Assembly: GCF_017916325.1 (NCBI RefSeq)
Contig: NC_090161.1
Location: 124,001 to 188,000, forward strand
Direction: 5' to 3'
From: Leishmania martiniquensis
Taxonomy: Eukaryota > Euglenozoa > Kinetoplastea > Trypanosomatida > Trypanosomatidae
DNA: 64,000 bases
Shown: positions 1 to 10,420 of the stretch, in pieces
How positions within the stretch are numbered: position 1 is the first letter of the stretch
How the letters are laid out: every line of letters begins with the position of its first letter
Program-made: the position numbers and the translations under genes
Notes under the pieces: model-generated
The model's input: the letters and a program-made list of their open reading frames with translations, nothing else
Database searches by the model: none
What the model was told of the DNA's origin: nothing

Positions 1-41
1 TGCGCCAATAGGTGCCGCAGCACGCTTTCGTCCTTCGCCAT
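1..41 (-). CDS. possible 5' end of a further gene, cut by the left edge
   Basis: An ATG in good context (ACCATGG on the minus strand, positions 39-41) opens a frame of 13 codons reading MAKDESVLRHLLA before the window ends. It is the first ATG in its frame: upstream the frame stays open to about position 236 without another Met. Its place, about 520 bases beyond the stop of the preceding minus-strand gene, fits the spacing of this array. The pyrimidine tract upstream is weak and 13 residues show no family, so this may be chance. Confidence 0.3.
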   Translation of the reverse strand, partial: MAKDESVLRHLLA

Positions 42-562
42 GGTAGAATGCGCGCAGAAAGCCGTGGAGATGGGATAAGGTGCCCGTAGCACCAGCCGTG
101 CGTGCGCGTTCACGCCGTCACTGGCCAACTTCTCTTGGCCGTGACTTCCTGAGCAGAGCAGATGATGAAGAGGACGTGAAGGGTTATGCGCAGCCGTCGA
201 AGCTACAGAACGAGGGAGAGCAAGCGGCGGTTCTCATGAAAGGAGTGAATCCGCCAGTTCACTTAGCCTTCGCCCCCCCAACCTTAAGATGCTGACGAGG
301 CTCAGGACCTGAGGAGGCTGCCGTGAAAGAAACATGCGACGGGGCCTGAATGTGTGTGTGTGTGCGTGCGTGCGCGCGCGCATTGATGCGGCTGCTGCGT
401 CTTTCCACTGATTACGAGCGCTGTACTGAGGTGTACCATCACATAGAGGCCCATCGCTCAAACTTAAGGTATTTCCGTGCGCACAGATGTCATGGGCGTC
501 TGGGAGGGCCAAACGCGAAAGCGGAGCAGACGAGACGAAGGGTATCAGTCACTCATCGCTGG
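42..562. other. intergenic, 3' UTR side of the pseudouridine synthase gene
   Basis: No supported gene. It contains a dinucleotide run at 351-381, (TG)n passing into (CG)n. Small open frames on both strands here have no recognisable domain. Confidence 0.5.
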
Positions 563-2695
563 TCAGCTGCGGTGGTTTCGCGGTGGCGGTGCAACACCGT
601 CGTCACTGTTCCCGACGTCCCCCTCGCTACCGACGTCTCCACCACCCGTCAAAGTCTTCCTTGGCGCGTTGCCGTACTCCCAGAGTCGAGCCCGCTTCCA
701 GCAGCTTACGAAATAGGCTTGGCGCTGCGCCGATGCCTCCAGGGGGGTGTCTGCCACGTACACCCAGCCATCCTCGCCGCCCTCTGGTACCCCCCCGCTA
801 CCCATTTCTTCACTGGGTGCCACCGATGCGACATCAGCGGCGATCGCGGCCTGCTTCGTTGTGGCTTCCGTCGTGCTGGTATCGCTCACATCCACCTCGC
901 CCGCCTTGCTTGCCTCAGTCTCCATGGATGATGCCACGGCCGCCTCGCAGCGAGCGGCGCACGATTTTTTATTCTTCACCTCACGCAATGCCTTGCAGTC
1001 CGGGTCCAGCCGAATAGGCCGCACATTCCAGTTGTGGACTCGTAGAAGCCTCAGGAACACTGTCATTTCACTGCTGGCCGGCCACGGGATGCGCGTGGGC
1101 AGCACCGGTCTGTACTCTTTCATTTCGGAGAGGTGCGCATCCTCGACAGCAGTGTGCGGGCGGGTCGCCTCCAGAGCGCGATCGCGCGCCGCGAGGATAT
1201 CGTCCAGGGGCGGCATCGCGTTGAGATCGACGTCCACGATGTCCGCTGCTATTTTGTGGAACGCAAAGGCCTCTGCCGCCTCACCAACTGCGCCGTCCCA
1301 GGAGGCCTGTACCGTTGTGAGACGGCCAGGCTGTCCATGGTCGGCGCCGCCGATGGAACGGTCGTACCCGTGATAGGTAGACTGGGCGAGGTACAGGTAC
1401 GGCCCTGGCGCCAGCGGTGTAGTAACACGCCGCTCAGGCGAAAGCGCGTCCTTGAGGACAGATTCACTAGCGCCACGACACACGGCCAGCAGCGATCCAA
1501 CGACCTTGCGTATCATGTTTAGCAGGAACGAGCCGCCCTCGATCTGGAAGAAGAGGAACGGCAGTACGGTCACGTCGGGTGGGAGTCGCACGTGAGGGGT
1601 GGCGCTGGCGACGCTAAAAGCCGTCGTGGCAGAATCTGCGGACCCGCAGCCGTTCGAGACATCGGCCGCGGCGGGCATTGGTGGAGGATAGCTGCGCAGG
1701 TTCCTGTCGTACTCTGCCCAACTCTCGCCGTGCAGTGGCACCGGCGCCTCGTCCGCAGCGCCGCCACTAGTCGCACACGAGAAGAAAAATAGCCGTGGAC
1801 AAACCTCGCTGCGGTAGATGACACGAAGCGCCTCGTCCTCCGTTGGCTCGATCGCCTTCGCGCTCGTACCAGAGCGGTTCGAGTCAATATCGACGGAGAA
1901 GTTGTGATAACGGCGAGCCCCTGTGAAGTGCGTACGCAGGATGTGGTTGCACAGATCTGTGTTCTCTCGCAGGTCACACAGCCAGGACAGTGGCCGCGCC
2001 TGCGCGTCCGCAGAAGGCGCGTCTAGGTTCATCTTCGCCAAGTCAACGTAGGGGATCCCATGTTGTGTGTGGTGCGCCGCGACCGCCTCCTGCGCCAGAA
2101 CTTGCGCATCAGCGAGGCACCCGGGGTAATACTTCTCGACCGTCGTCCATGTGTCAGATGGAGGCAAAAGTGCGTAGAGTGGAAGCATGTAGCGGTACAC
2201 GCGTCTGTTGCAGCAGTGGCGCGGAATAAAGTTACCAGAGAGCCGCATCACGCTCGCAACGCGGATCGTAGACGGCAGCTTTCTGTTCAGTTTCTCGCAG
2301 ATGCCTTCCACCTGCCCCAGCTCCTCAAACACCACCTTGGGCACGAAGAGGGAGACCATGTTACGAATCGCATGCACGCCTCGATCGGTACGGCAGGAGC
2401 GGGCAAAGTGGTGGTGCTCGCCGGCAGGCCGTCCGCGAACAACGTCGGCTATGGCGCCAGCATCTTTCAGTGCTTGAAGGAGCACGCCCTCGACGGTGTG
2501 ACAGGTCGGTGCGTGCACCTGGATCTGCAACCCCCGATATCCGCTGCCGCTGTAAAGGAGGCACAGTCCGATGTGCACGTGGTCCTTGGGTGCCTTGCCG
2601 ACCGTTATGCGGCGCGGGTCGAGCCGCCGTCGAGCTGACTTGCCCTTCATCCCTTTTAGGTCTGTCCCGCGCCCTGTTGGGAGCCTTGCTACCAT
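563..2695 (-). CDS. PUS1: tRNA pseudouridine synthase, TruA/PUS1 type
   Basis: Converts uridine to pseudouridine in tRNA and, in the PUS1 family, other RNAs. The 710-residue protein shows the TruA core. The catalytic-Asp motif SCRTDRGVHA lies near residues 100-109, with the nucleophile at about Asp104. Before it is HTVEGVLLQAL, which matches the PUS1 N-terminal half. FIPRHCCNRRVYRYMLP, ARRYHNFSVD and the C-terminal GGSFLLNMIRKVVGSLLAV follow in the order known for PUS1. Low-complexity insertions and a roughly 200-residue C-terminal extension make it longer than yeast or human PUS1. The first in-frame ATG is at 2695, and a second at 2650 (MKGKSARRRL) is possible. The frame further upstream begins only at GTG. 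The choice of PUS1 over PUS3 rests on the HNF and RYMLP segments. Nuclear or mitochondrial location cannot be decided. Confidence 0.85.
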   Translation of the reverse strand: MVARLPTGRGTDLKGMKGKSARRRLDPRRITVGKAPKDHVHIGLCLLYSGSGYRGLQIQVHAPTCHTVEGVLLQALKDAGAIADVVRGRPAGEHHHFARSCRTDRGVHAIRNMVSLFVPKVVFEELGQVEGICEKLNRKLPSTIRVASVMRLSGNFIPRHCCNRRVYRYMLPLYALLPPSDTWTTVEKYYPGCLADAQVLAQEAVAAHHTQHGIPYVDLAKMNLDAPSADAQARPLSWLCDLRENTDLCNHILRTHFTGARRYHNFSVDIDSNRSGTSAKAIEPTEDEALRVIYRSEVCPRLFFFSCATSGGAADEAPVPLHGESWAEYDRNLRSYPPPMPAAADVSNGCGSADSATTAFSVASATPHVRLPPDVTVLPFLFFQIEGGSFLLNMIRKVVGSLLAVCRGASESVLKDALSPERRVTTPLAPGPYLYLAQSTYHGYDRSIGGADHGQPGRLTTVQASWDGAVGEAAEAFAFHKIAADIVDVDLNAMPPLDDILAARDRALEATRPHTAVEDAHLSEMKEYRPVLPTRIPWPASSEMTVFLRLLRVHNWNVRPIRLDPDCKALREVKNKKSCAARCEAAVASSMETEASKAGEVDVSDTSTTEATTKQAAIAADVASVAPSEEMGSGGVPEGGEDGWVYVADTPLEASAQRQAYFVSCWKRARLWEYGNAPRKTLTGGGDVGSEGDVGNSDDGVAPPPRNHRS

Positions 2696-3969
2696 TCTCT
2701 GCTCGACGCGCTTCCCCTCGGTATGAACAACCGGCCGCCCTACACCTGTTAGAGGCACACGCTCAAGCCGCTCGTCACGCTATCTTCTCTACTCCCAAGA
2801 CCCGCTGCTTCGTCCATGTGAGGAGAACGGGGGGAAAAAACGCAAAAAGCGGGTCGATGAGGCAACTGTGCAGTCAACAGCGCCCGTGATTAGGCGAAGG
2901 AAAACGCCAGCAGGGATGAGATGGGTGCAATGATGAGGTGATGATGGGGAAGGGGCGTGCGGGCGTATGGTGCGTGAAAGACGAGTACAATTATGACCCA
3001 CCCGAGACGCGCGCACACACGCGCTCGTTCACTGTTACCGTGCAGCGAGGTCTTCACTGCACAGAACCCATCGTCTGTGGGTCTACATCGGCAGATGAAG
3101 CTGCTTCACCTGCAGAGAGCGCACGTGAGAGGGAGAAAGAGAGAGCGTGAGTGAGAGCAGAAGAGGAGTGAGTACGGAGCTCGCGACGGCGCTTGAGTGC
3201 TGTCGTGTGAGGCTGCGTACCAACGCCGCTCATCTCCTCTCACCCCCTCGCGCCCACTTCTCCCTCGTCGCCACCGCTGGTGCGCCCCAACACCAAGCCC
3301 CGTTGCGCTTGCCCAAGGTTGACACTCGATGCACGCGGGCAGCCGAAGAGGGACGCGTCACGGCATTTGCGGAGCGCACACTTGCGGGTGCGGGTGCGAA
3401 TGTGCCCGAGCGTAGAGCATCACGCGGAGATTCGCGGGGAGGCACAGAACGACGAAGAGGGTAAAAAAACAGATGCGCCAAAAAAGAGCACAGAAAACCA
3501 AACGGAAAAAAAAACGGCGACACAGCAGCAGCCGTCGGGGACGACTGGCAGTAATGAGGGCAAACGCATACGCATGCACGCGCGCGTGCCGGTATCCTCT
3601 GCATCGGGCACACACCCCACATGACATCAACCTCTTCTTCTGTGTGTGCCGCTGTATACGTGCGTGTGTGTGTGTGTGTGTCTTTCGTACCGGCGCTGCA
3701 CCTCCCTCAAGGAAAGAAGTGGTGAAGGGAAATCGACAGCATATCGGAAAAGGCAAAGAAGCTGATGCGGCACGCTTGGAGGTGCGAGTCGCGTTGAGAG
3801 GCGGAAGGGAGGGAAGGAGAGGGACGAAGGAAAGGGCAGCCGCTCGAGGCTGTGCAGGCCGACGCGCAAAAAAGAGAGTGGAGGAGGGGGGCGGAAGAGC
3901 TCTCCCAGCTCGCTACGCGCTCTTCACCCTTTGCCGGTGCCCCTCGCGCACAGCTTGTCCTCGATGCGC
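2696..3969. other. intergenic between NUBP2 (3' UTR) and PUS1 (5' side)
   Basis: No supported gene. A purine-rich plus strand at about 3122-3170 gives a pyrimidine tract on the coding strand. A-tracts lie at about 3467-3512 and (TG)n at 3664-3681. Overlapping open frames on both strands are rich in Arg, Ser, Cys and His from these repeats. Confidence 0.5.
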
Positions 3970-4920
3970 TCACAGCTTGGCTCGCTCAACCTGCTGAACA
4001 ATGGCGTCGATGACGGCAGTCACCGCCGTTACGGTTTGCGAGGGCGTCTCCTTCACGAAGGCACGACCCACGTCCTCAGCCAGGGACAAGTTCGGGTCAA
4101 TCGGAATCGCGCCGAGAAACGCCACCTCGTACATCTTCGCCAATCTCCTTCCACCGCCCTTTGAGAAAATGTCCGTGCAGTGTGCGCAGTATGGACACAC
4201 GAAGCCGGACATGTTCTCGACGATGCCGAGGCACCGCAGCTGCAGCCTGTGGCAAAAAGAAAGCTCTTTCTTCACGTCGTCAGTCGAGACGTCCTGCGGG
4301 GTCGTCACGACGACCGCCCCTGAAGGTCGAAAGTCGTGCAGCACCTCGCACAGAGTCAGGTGCTCATCGCTCGTGCCGGGAGGGGTGTCAATGATAAGGT
4401 AGTCCAGCGGGCCCCAGTCCACGTCCATCACGAACTGCTTGATCATGGCGTCCTTCTTCGGGCCGCGCCACACCACAGCGTCCCTGTCGCTCGGAAGCAA
4501 GTACGCAATAGACATCACCTTCAACTCCGCCGGTGGCGCCACTGCATCGGAGGAAGCGCCCGGGCTACCGCCGTCAGATACGCTCGCCTTCAGGGAAACA
4601 GGCACCCACCCCTTCTCTCCCCTGTACACGTCGCGCCCCTCAAGGCCGCAGATCTTGGGCACACTTGGGCCGCATATATCCCCGTCTAGCAGTCCCACTC
4701 GCTTGTGGTGCACGTGCGTGAGCGCGAGTGCGAGCTGGCACGCCACGGTCGACTTACCAACACCGCCCTTTCCACTAAGAACAAGAATGATGTTCCTCAC
4801 CTGGTGAAGCCCCGCACCCTCCTCGATCGCAGTAGCAGCAGCAGCACCCACGGCATGAGAAGGGGGCATGGCGCCCTCTTCCCCGGATGGAGGTGACACC
4901 TGTGCTGTACCTTTATCCAT
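3970..4920 (-). CDS. NUBP2: cytosolic Fe-S cluster assembly ATPase NUBP2/Cfd1
   Basis: Mrp/NBP35-family P-loop ATPase. In other eukaryotes Cfd1 pairs with Nbp35 as the scaffold that builds [4Fe-4S] clusters for cytosolic and nuclear proteins. The 316-residue protein has a deviant Walker [10 protein letters not shown] at about residues 49-57, then [13 protein letters not shown], the [13 protein letters not shown] region, and a C-terminal cluster-binding CPYCAHC at about 242-248 followed by [10 protein letters not shown]. It lacks the N-terminal four-Cys ferredoxin-like motif of NUBP1/Nbp35, which points to NUBP2. The frame is open 61 codons further upstream. That part is encoded by a pyrimidine tract, with the first AG after it at 4928-4929, just before the ATG at 4920, so I place the start there. 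Only 8 bases separate that AG and the ATG, so the acceptor itself is uncertain. Confidence 0.92.
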   Translation of the reverse strand: MDKGTAQVSPPSGEEGAMPPSHAVGAAAATAIEEGAGLHQVRNIILVLSGKGGVGKSTVACQLALALTHVHHKRVGLLDGDICGPSVPKICGLEGRDVYRGEKGWVPVSLKASVSDGGSPGASSDAVAPPAELKVMSIAYLLPSDRDAVVWRGPKKDAMIKQFVMDVDWGPLDYLIIDTPPGTSDEHLTLCEVLHDFRPSGAVVVTTPQDVSTDDVKKELSFCHRLQLRCLGIVENMSGFVCPYCAHCTDIFSKGGGRRLAKMYEVAFLGAIPIDPNLSLAEDVGRAFVKETPSQTVTAVTAVIDAIVQQVERAKL

Positions 4921-5787
4921 TGCTCTTCTTCCCGGCAAACGATATGAAAAAATGCCGGATGTGAAGCGCAATCGTTGTCGTAGGAAGGGAGAGAGGGGAA
5001 AGAGTGGTGGGGACGAGTGAAAAGGGGGAGCGCGAGGCCGCGCATCAGAGGCTGAGAGGCAGCGGGTAAACGCGCATACTAATTGCCGCCTCGCCGACAC
5101 CATTCGGAGTGGGCAGATCCCAACCTCGTTATGGTCGCACCTGTCCTACGCAGGGCCGGCCATGGCCTCTCGGCTGTCACCAATGAATCCGCCGCCACCG
5201 CCAAAGACGCTGACTGCATGCCTGCATGTGCCCTCCCCCCTCCCCCGAAAGGAGTTGGAGCTGCACCTCAACGCTACGGTGAGGCGGCCGCCATCATGAG
5301 GAGCTCCGAGGTACAATTGCATGGAAAATGCGGGGAAAGTGAAGGCAGCAGCGATGTACAGGGCTGGCGATGGCCGATAGTGGGGGGGAGGAGGGGCTTA
5401 CCCTACCTGCGTCGCCCTCGTCAACATCCCCACCACCATCACCGATCCACCTCCCATCCACCACCACCCGTAACCGGAGCGCACGCCGTATAAATTTCCC
5501 TCTCCTCCGTCAGAGCTCTTTAGATGTCGTTACGTATACGTATTGGCGATTCAGCCGCTTCCTTAACTGAGTGCATTCCTCTCCCTCCTTGCGGATAGCT
5601 GTCTGCCTGTGGTCTTGTGACCCTCTGGAGGAGGAGAGGGGGGAGGTGCGAGGGCAAGAGCTGCATGGCAGCCTTTCATTGCTTGCTGCACCCACCCTCC
5701 TCCGTCCCATTGCTAAAGGTGGTAATGCAGTCGCTGCGGTCGCTCGGCTGTGATCCGACGTCGAATGAAGGGGTGCGAAAACCAGAA
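4921..5787. other. intergenic, TMEM242-like 3' UTR and NUBP2 leader
   Basis: No supported gene. The plus strand is purine-rich at about 4981-5035, giving the coding-strand pyrimidine tract upstream of NUBP2. The first AG pairs after it lie at 4923-4929. The middle holds a short homopurine/homopyrimidine patchwork without a recognised element. Confidence 0.5.
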
Positions 5788-6822
5788 TCACTGCCCGCCT
5801 GATGTCACCGCAGGACTAACCGATAGGGAAGCTGCCGGCGACGCGTTTTCCCGCCTCTCCTCCTCTTCCGCCAAGCGCTGCACAGCACCCCATATATCTC
5901 GCACCTGCCTCCACACCTCCGTCGGGTGCGTCAAGTTGAGGACGTAATGCTCCACGGGCGTGTCGACCGCTGAGCCCTGTGCCGTTGCTGCAGCAGCAGC
6001 CATCGCACGCAGGCGCTCGTCCTCTCGACTCTTCTTGTGACGTACCCCCTGCTGCAGGTCGTGCAGGGAGTGATACCCGCACACGTACATGGCGGTCGCC
6101 ACGGTCGAGACGAACCCCAGCACCGCAAAAAGCGTCCCCCAGAAGAGAGCACGGTAGGCAAGAAGAAGATGCTGCCGATGCAGTCGGCGTTGCTGCAGGG
6201 CGGATGTCCGCTCGGCCTCAGCTGATGCCGCCGAGTCACCCTTGGGGTGACCAAAGAGGAATTCCTCTAACGGGTCCGTCGTCTTGAAGAATAGCGATGA
6301 CACTGTCAATGATGCGGTGGCGGCAGCCGTGTGCTCGCCCTTCTTCCCACCTAATCCAGCGGCCCCATTCGCGCCCAGCACCGATTCCGGCCGGATGTAC
6401 GTCTGCTCCAGCTCTCGCGCATCCGGCAGCTGTGCGCGCAGCTCCTGCAATGTCGGAAGCATCTGCCTGACCTCTCTCGCACTCGGCACGTTACTTTCGT
6501 TCACCTGGGAAGGACTTAGCATGAATCGCGTGCTGCTTTGGAAGCCTTTCGCTGGCCGCGCAGGTCTATGCGTGGGCGTCGGAGTAGCCGCGCCCACCGC
6601 CGCGTTATCCTCGCACGTCACTGTCGTCGCTGCTGCGGCATCCTCTGCAACAGACACGTTCTCCGACAGCGGCGAAGACAGCATAGGCAAAGGGCTCTTT
6701 GCAAGCGTGCGCGAGATCTCCACCGTGGCAACACTGCCGCACCGCGCACGGGCCGCGTGCGTCTGTGGCGCACGGCGCACCGCCGCTACGGCATTCGTCG
6801 AGAAAGGCAAAAGAGCGCGCAT
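5788..6822 (-). CDS. TMEM242-like mitochondrial membrane protein
   Basis: A 344-residue protein. The N-terminus (MRALLPFSTNAVAAVRRAP) is Arg/Ala-rich and acidic-poor, like a mitochondrial presequence, and a long low-complexity stretch follows. Near residue 180 is SLFFKTTDPLEEFLFG. Then comes a conserved-looking block, YRALFWGTLFAVLGFVSTV, a hydrophobic segment ending in GYHSLHDLQQGV, and a C-terminal helix. In vertebrate TMEM242 the equivalent block reads RALGWGSLYAW...GVHSMNDF, so the aromatic and Gly pattern and the H-S-[LM]-[HN]-D motif agree. TMEM242 is an inner-membrane protein reported to help assemble the ATP synthase c-ring and complex I. Only the C-terminal third supports the match. 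The first ATG is at 6822; the frame 12 bases further starts with TTG. Confidence 0.6.
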   Translation of the reverse strand: MRALLPFSTNAVAAVRRAPQTHAARARCGSVATVEISRTLAKSPLPMLSSPLSENVSVAEDAAAATTVTCEDNAAVGAATPTPTHRPARPAKGFQSSTRFMLSPSQVNESNVPSAREVRQMLPTLQELRAQLPDARELEQTYIRPESVLGANGAAGLGGKKGEHTAAATASLTVSSLFFKTTDPLEEFLFGHPKGDSAASAEAERTSALQQRRLHRQHLLLAYRALFWGTLFAVLGFVSTVATAMYVCGYHSLHDLQQGVRHKKSREDERLRAMAAAAATAQGSAVDTPVEHYVLNLTHPTEVWRQVRDIWGAVQRLAEEEERRENASPAASLSVSPAVTSGGQ

Positions 6823-9070
6823 GTCGGTTGGCAACTTGATAGGTTGGCGCGCACACGTCTATGTGGAGAGGGATAAATCGCGTGCGGGGGGGGGGCAGTG
6901 TGTGGCCAAGACGAGTGAAAGTGTTCACGAAAGCGCGAGGGATCCACAGAGACGGGGAGAGGGAGCACCCGAACGAAAGGGGAGACAACGGCGGAGTTGA
7001 AGCCGTGCAGCACCGCCTCCATTGAAAATGTGCCTGAGGAGAAGCACATACAGACGTATCTCAGGTAGGGGAGCCTCCATGTGGGTGTCGGTTCTAAAGA
7101 AGAGAAGAGGTTCAACATCAGGCCGGTAAGAGGCATCAGCTCTTTCCCATCAGCCCGAAACGCGCGCGTGCAGAACAAAAAAGTGCCGTATGGCTGCGGC
7201 GGCCCACTCGACATAACTTTGCATTCGCTCCTCTTTTTTTTCGCTTCCGTCGCAGGTCTCACTTGTCTCCTCTCTGCTTCGCTCGCCATAACGGACTCGA
7301 TGAGCTTCGCGTGGACGCAGTGTGACGTGCGGGCTCGTCGGGAAGATCGTGGGAAGGCGGTCACGCGCCGGCCAGTGGCCGCCTGCATCAACACACCGAC
7401 AGAGCGACGGCACCCCTTCGAGACGACAGTGGTGAGACGAGGACGGAGAGGAGGAAGGGGGGAAGAGGGAGGAGGGCCGTATGCACCCCTGCACACACAG
7501 CGAACGCAGCGTCGCGCGACGGAGTAGTGAGAAAAGGTGAGAGCATACGAAACAAACGTAAGGCACGCCGCCGGTGCTTCTGCCAGTCGCATGCACCATG
7601 CATGGCGTTTACCGGCACGAGGCAGCACAGCTCGCCGCACCATCGCAAGGTGTGGGGGAGGGGGGCTCATGAGTTCTTTGAGCACACTCCAGGAGAGGAT
7701 CACACCTTCTTTTCACAAGCGGCGACGGAAGCGGCATTGCCGAGGCTCTGGTCAGCAAAGCACTCCACCAACTTTTGATGAGAGCGCGCACACGACGAGA
7801 TGCGCTCCCCTTGCAAAACAGGCAGCGGGGGCGTTGTTCACCCATCAAAACGGCGCGCATGCACAGTTTTTGCGGCCTCCGTTGCGCAGCCCACACGAAC
7901 AGTGTCCGCCACTCAGAATCCTGTCAGGCCAGGCGGCTTGTCAGCGTGCTTCGCTCCCTCACAGAAACAAAATGGGGAGCTGTGAAGACGCGCGTAGGAC
8001 ACGCTCACTAGAGCGCGACTTTCGGAAGCATAAACGCGCGCCATGTGCAACGATGCGAAAGAAGACGACCGCCACCCTACCCACCCTTAAAAAAAAAAAA
8101 AGCAACGCGGCAACGCTTTTGTCGAAAGCGATACCACTAGAAGCACTCACGGCCATATGTCCGTGCAAGTGTGCGCCCAAAAAAAGAGGATGGGAGGGAA
8201 AGGCGGGGGGAGGGTGGGGAGGGGCCTCACATGCACACGCACGAAACTAAAAGTTGGAGTGCACAGAAAAACGGCACAAGTAGCCGACCCTCTCCTGCCA
8301 TAGCGAAACGCATGAAGAAGATTTTTTTTAAAAGGAGAGGAACATTCTTCAAGCCATGGGGGACGCCACCGACACCGCTATCACACACATTTTGGTGGGC
8401 TCTCTCTCCCCATTTTCCTTTCCGTCGACTGCCTCACCGGCGGCGTGGCAGCACTCTCAAACACACGAAAAAAAAGGTGCACACAAAAGGGCACACGGTG
8501 CAGAAAAGAAGAGAGAGAGAAGCCGCTAAGGCAACAAACAGTACGCAGCACTGCCTCGAGTCGGCCAACGGAGGGTTGGCGGAGGCGTGTCCGGCCTATT
8601 CATCGGGCGGGCGAACGGGAGGAGAGGGCTTCCGCCACCCCACACGGACTTCAATGATTTGCACGTACGCACACGCACAGTCATGGCCCTCCCCTCACTT
8701 CGGGCACGACACACCAATGTCATCTCTCAGGCGGCCTCAAATCATTCGCGCACCATTTTGTCCGATGCTCCGGGGCCGTCTTTTAACGAACTTTGCGGTA
8801 TAACCCCTCACCCACCTCGCCCAGCAGTGCATTTACATACATGTCGATCGACAAAACGTGAGCGCCAATCAGAGAGTCAGCGAGAGATGCGAAGGTCGAA
8901 TGCCGTCGGTTTGGGGAACACGGAGACCAGTGCCTCAGTTTGTCTTTCGGGCGGGGGGAAGGGGGGGCAGCATTCATGCCCTCAGGGACCGGGCGTGCCG
9001 ACTGGCGAGCCATGAGGTGAAGGAAAGCAGTCCTGCCACCCCACCTCCGGGAAGAGTTCGCTCCGTCTGC
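6823..9070. other. long intergenic region, mostly 3' UTR of the signal-anchored unknown
   Basis: About 2.2 kb with no supported gene. It contains the acceptor region for the TMEM242-like gene, an A-run at about 8090-8101 and several purine/pyrimidine-biased stretches. Open frames such as 6786-7703 on the minus strand are Cys/Ser/Arg-rich, overlap the real gene in another frame, and show no domain. Confidence 0.5.
6859..6860 (-). other. candidate spliced-leader acceptor AG for the TMEM242-like gene
   Basis: On the coding strand a C-rich tract (plus-strand G-run at 6886-6895) and a T/C-rich stretch are followed by CATAG. The next ATG is at 6822, leaving a leader of about 36 bases. Inferred from the trypanosomatid rule of using the first AG after a pyrimidine tract. 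Confidence 0.45.
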
Positions 9071-10420
9071 CTACCCCCGAAGCAAACAATTCGCGTAGTC
9101 CCTGGCGCCGTCCGGTGAAAGACGTAAGCAGTCGTCGAACACTCGCGACAGCGTGTGGGTGCTAAACGTACCACTGGCCGAGCCCTTTCCCTGGGCAGCG
9201 AGAACTTCGTAGTAGCAATTGTGCCGCACAGGAGAGCTGATGCCTCTACCCCACGCGGAGCTATCCAAGAGACTCTGGTCACCAGAAACTAAGTCGGACC
9301 CAATGCGAGTGTAGATCTGGCAGGCTTGTCTGCACAGGTGCGGCGGCGACGAGGACGGCGCGGTCACGTTCACAGCGGTGCAGAAAGCTTCTACAAGGGA
9401 TGCATCGGCGAGCTTTGCCACCATCCTCGCACTAACCTCGGCCGCCGAATTTCCGATAGGTTCCTCGTGTCGTCCTTTCCGTGCGACCGCTGCGAAAGCC
9501 AGCGCGGGCAACCGGGAATCGACTTGAAAATACTGCACCTCGTGCACGTACCTCAGCGCCTTCCTACACGTCATCAAATAGCGCGTCACGGCCCCTCGCA
9601 CATAGTCGTGCCCCATAGACAGCCCCTTTTCGGTATTCCACGGTGTCTGCCATACGCTGCGCACACTCGCAAGTGGATGAAGTACGGTGCACACCACGAC
9701 CACCAGCGCATCACACTCCTTCGAGGCAGACGGCGCTAAACTGGCAGCGCGCCCATTGCTTAAAGACGCCAACTTAGCGTACAGATTGGGAAAGTAGCGT
9801 GGCAGCTGTGACGCATCATCCACCTTGCTCACCGGCAACGCCACATTGACCGCCTCTTCCCAGGTGACGTAGTGGTAGTCGCCTAACCCATCCACCATGG
9901 GCAACGGCACCGCATCGCTGACCGCCATGTAGCGCGTCCGCCTTCGAGGGATATCTACGATCACGCGCAACTCTTCTTTCGCGCGGAACATCTTTGTCAG
10001 GCTGGTCCGTGTATCGTTTCCATCATCGCCAAGTATGAGGTGGTGCCCAGCAACGCTTTGTCGCACGGCGTGCTGAAAGTGGCCCGTCTCCATCTGCCTG
10101 CGCAGCTCCTCCACCATATACTCGCTGATGTTGATGCCTCTCTGCGACACGGCCGATGGGCCGACCTCTACCACCGCTATCAGCACCACTGCGTCGCCCT
10201 TGCCCGCGCAGGAGCTCGAGAAAGAGAGGCTCTTTTGTGTACGCACATATGACCGGCACCATTCACTGGAGCACCTGTATGCAGGCTTGCCGATGCACAC
10301 GGATTGCCAACCGTTGTTCTGGCACTGGAGCCGATCTGCGCAAAGGCACAAGGCAAAGACTGCCAACATCAGCAGCACCACGACGCGATTCGTGAGCGGA
10401 GGTGCTTCGCTGAACGGCAT
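9071..10420 (-). CDS. unknown protein with N-terminal signal anchor
   Basis: I do not recognise this 449-residue protein. A hydrophobic segment at about residues 11-29 (NRVVVLLMLAVFALCLCA) looks like a signal peptide or signal anchor. A Cys-rich stretch with five Cys within about 30 residues follows, and the rest is a mixed soluble sequence with further Cys near the C-terminus. This suggests an ER-luminal, lysosomal or surface protein with disulfides. There is no second membrane segment and no catalytic motif I can name. The start is the ATG at 10420. The open frame upstream of it is encoded by a pyrimidine-rich, proline-coding tract (CCCCCCTCCCCC), so that part is probably leader sequence. 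Confidence 0.8.
   Translation of the reverse strand: MPFSEAPPLTNRVVVLLMLAVFALCLCADRLQCQNNGWQSVCIGKPAYRCSSEWCRSYVRTQKSLSFSSSCAGKGDAVVLIAVVEVGPSAVSQRGINISEYMVEELRRQMETGHFQHAVRQSVAGHHLILGDDGNDTRTSLTKMFRAKEELRVIVDIPRRRTRYMAVSDAVPLPMVDGLGDYHYVTWEEAVNVALPVSKVDDASQLPRYFPNLYAKLASLSNGRAASLAPSASKECDALVVVVCTVLHPLASVRSVWQTPWNTEKGLSMGHDYVRGAVTRYLMTCRKALRYVHEVQYFQVDSRLPALAFAAVARKGRHEEPIGNSAAEVSARMVAKLADASLVEAFCTAVNVTAPSSSPPHLCRQACQIYTRIGSDLVSGDQSLLDSSAWGRGISSPVRHNCYYEVLAAQGKGSASGTFSTHTLSRVFDDCLRLSPDGARDYANCLLRG

Noticed and set aside
4921..5103. 61-codon N-terminal extension of NUBP2
   Set aside because: Contains the pyrimidine tract and the first AG before ATG 4920; the NUBP2 family does not need it.
6786..7703. 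305-codon minus-strand open frame
   Set aside because: Overlaps the TMEM242-like start in another frame and is Cys/Arg/Ser-rich from pyrimidine tracts; no domain.
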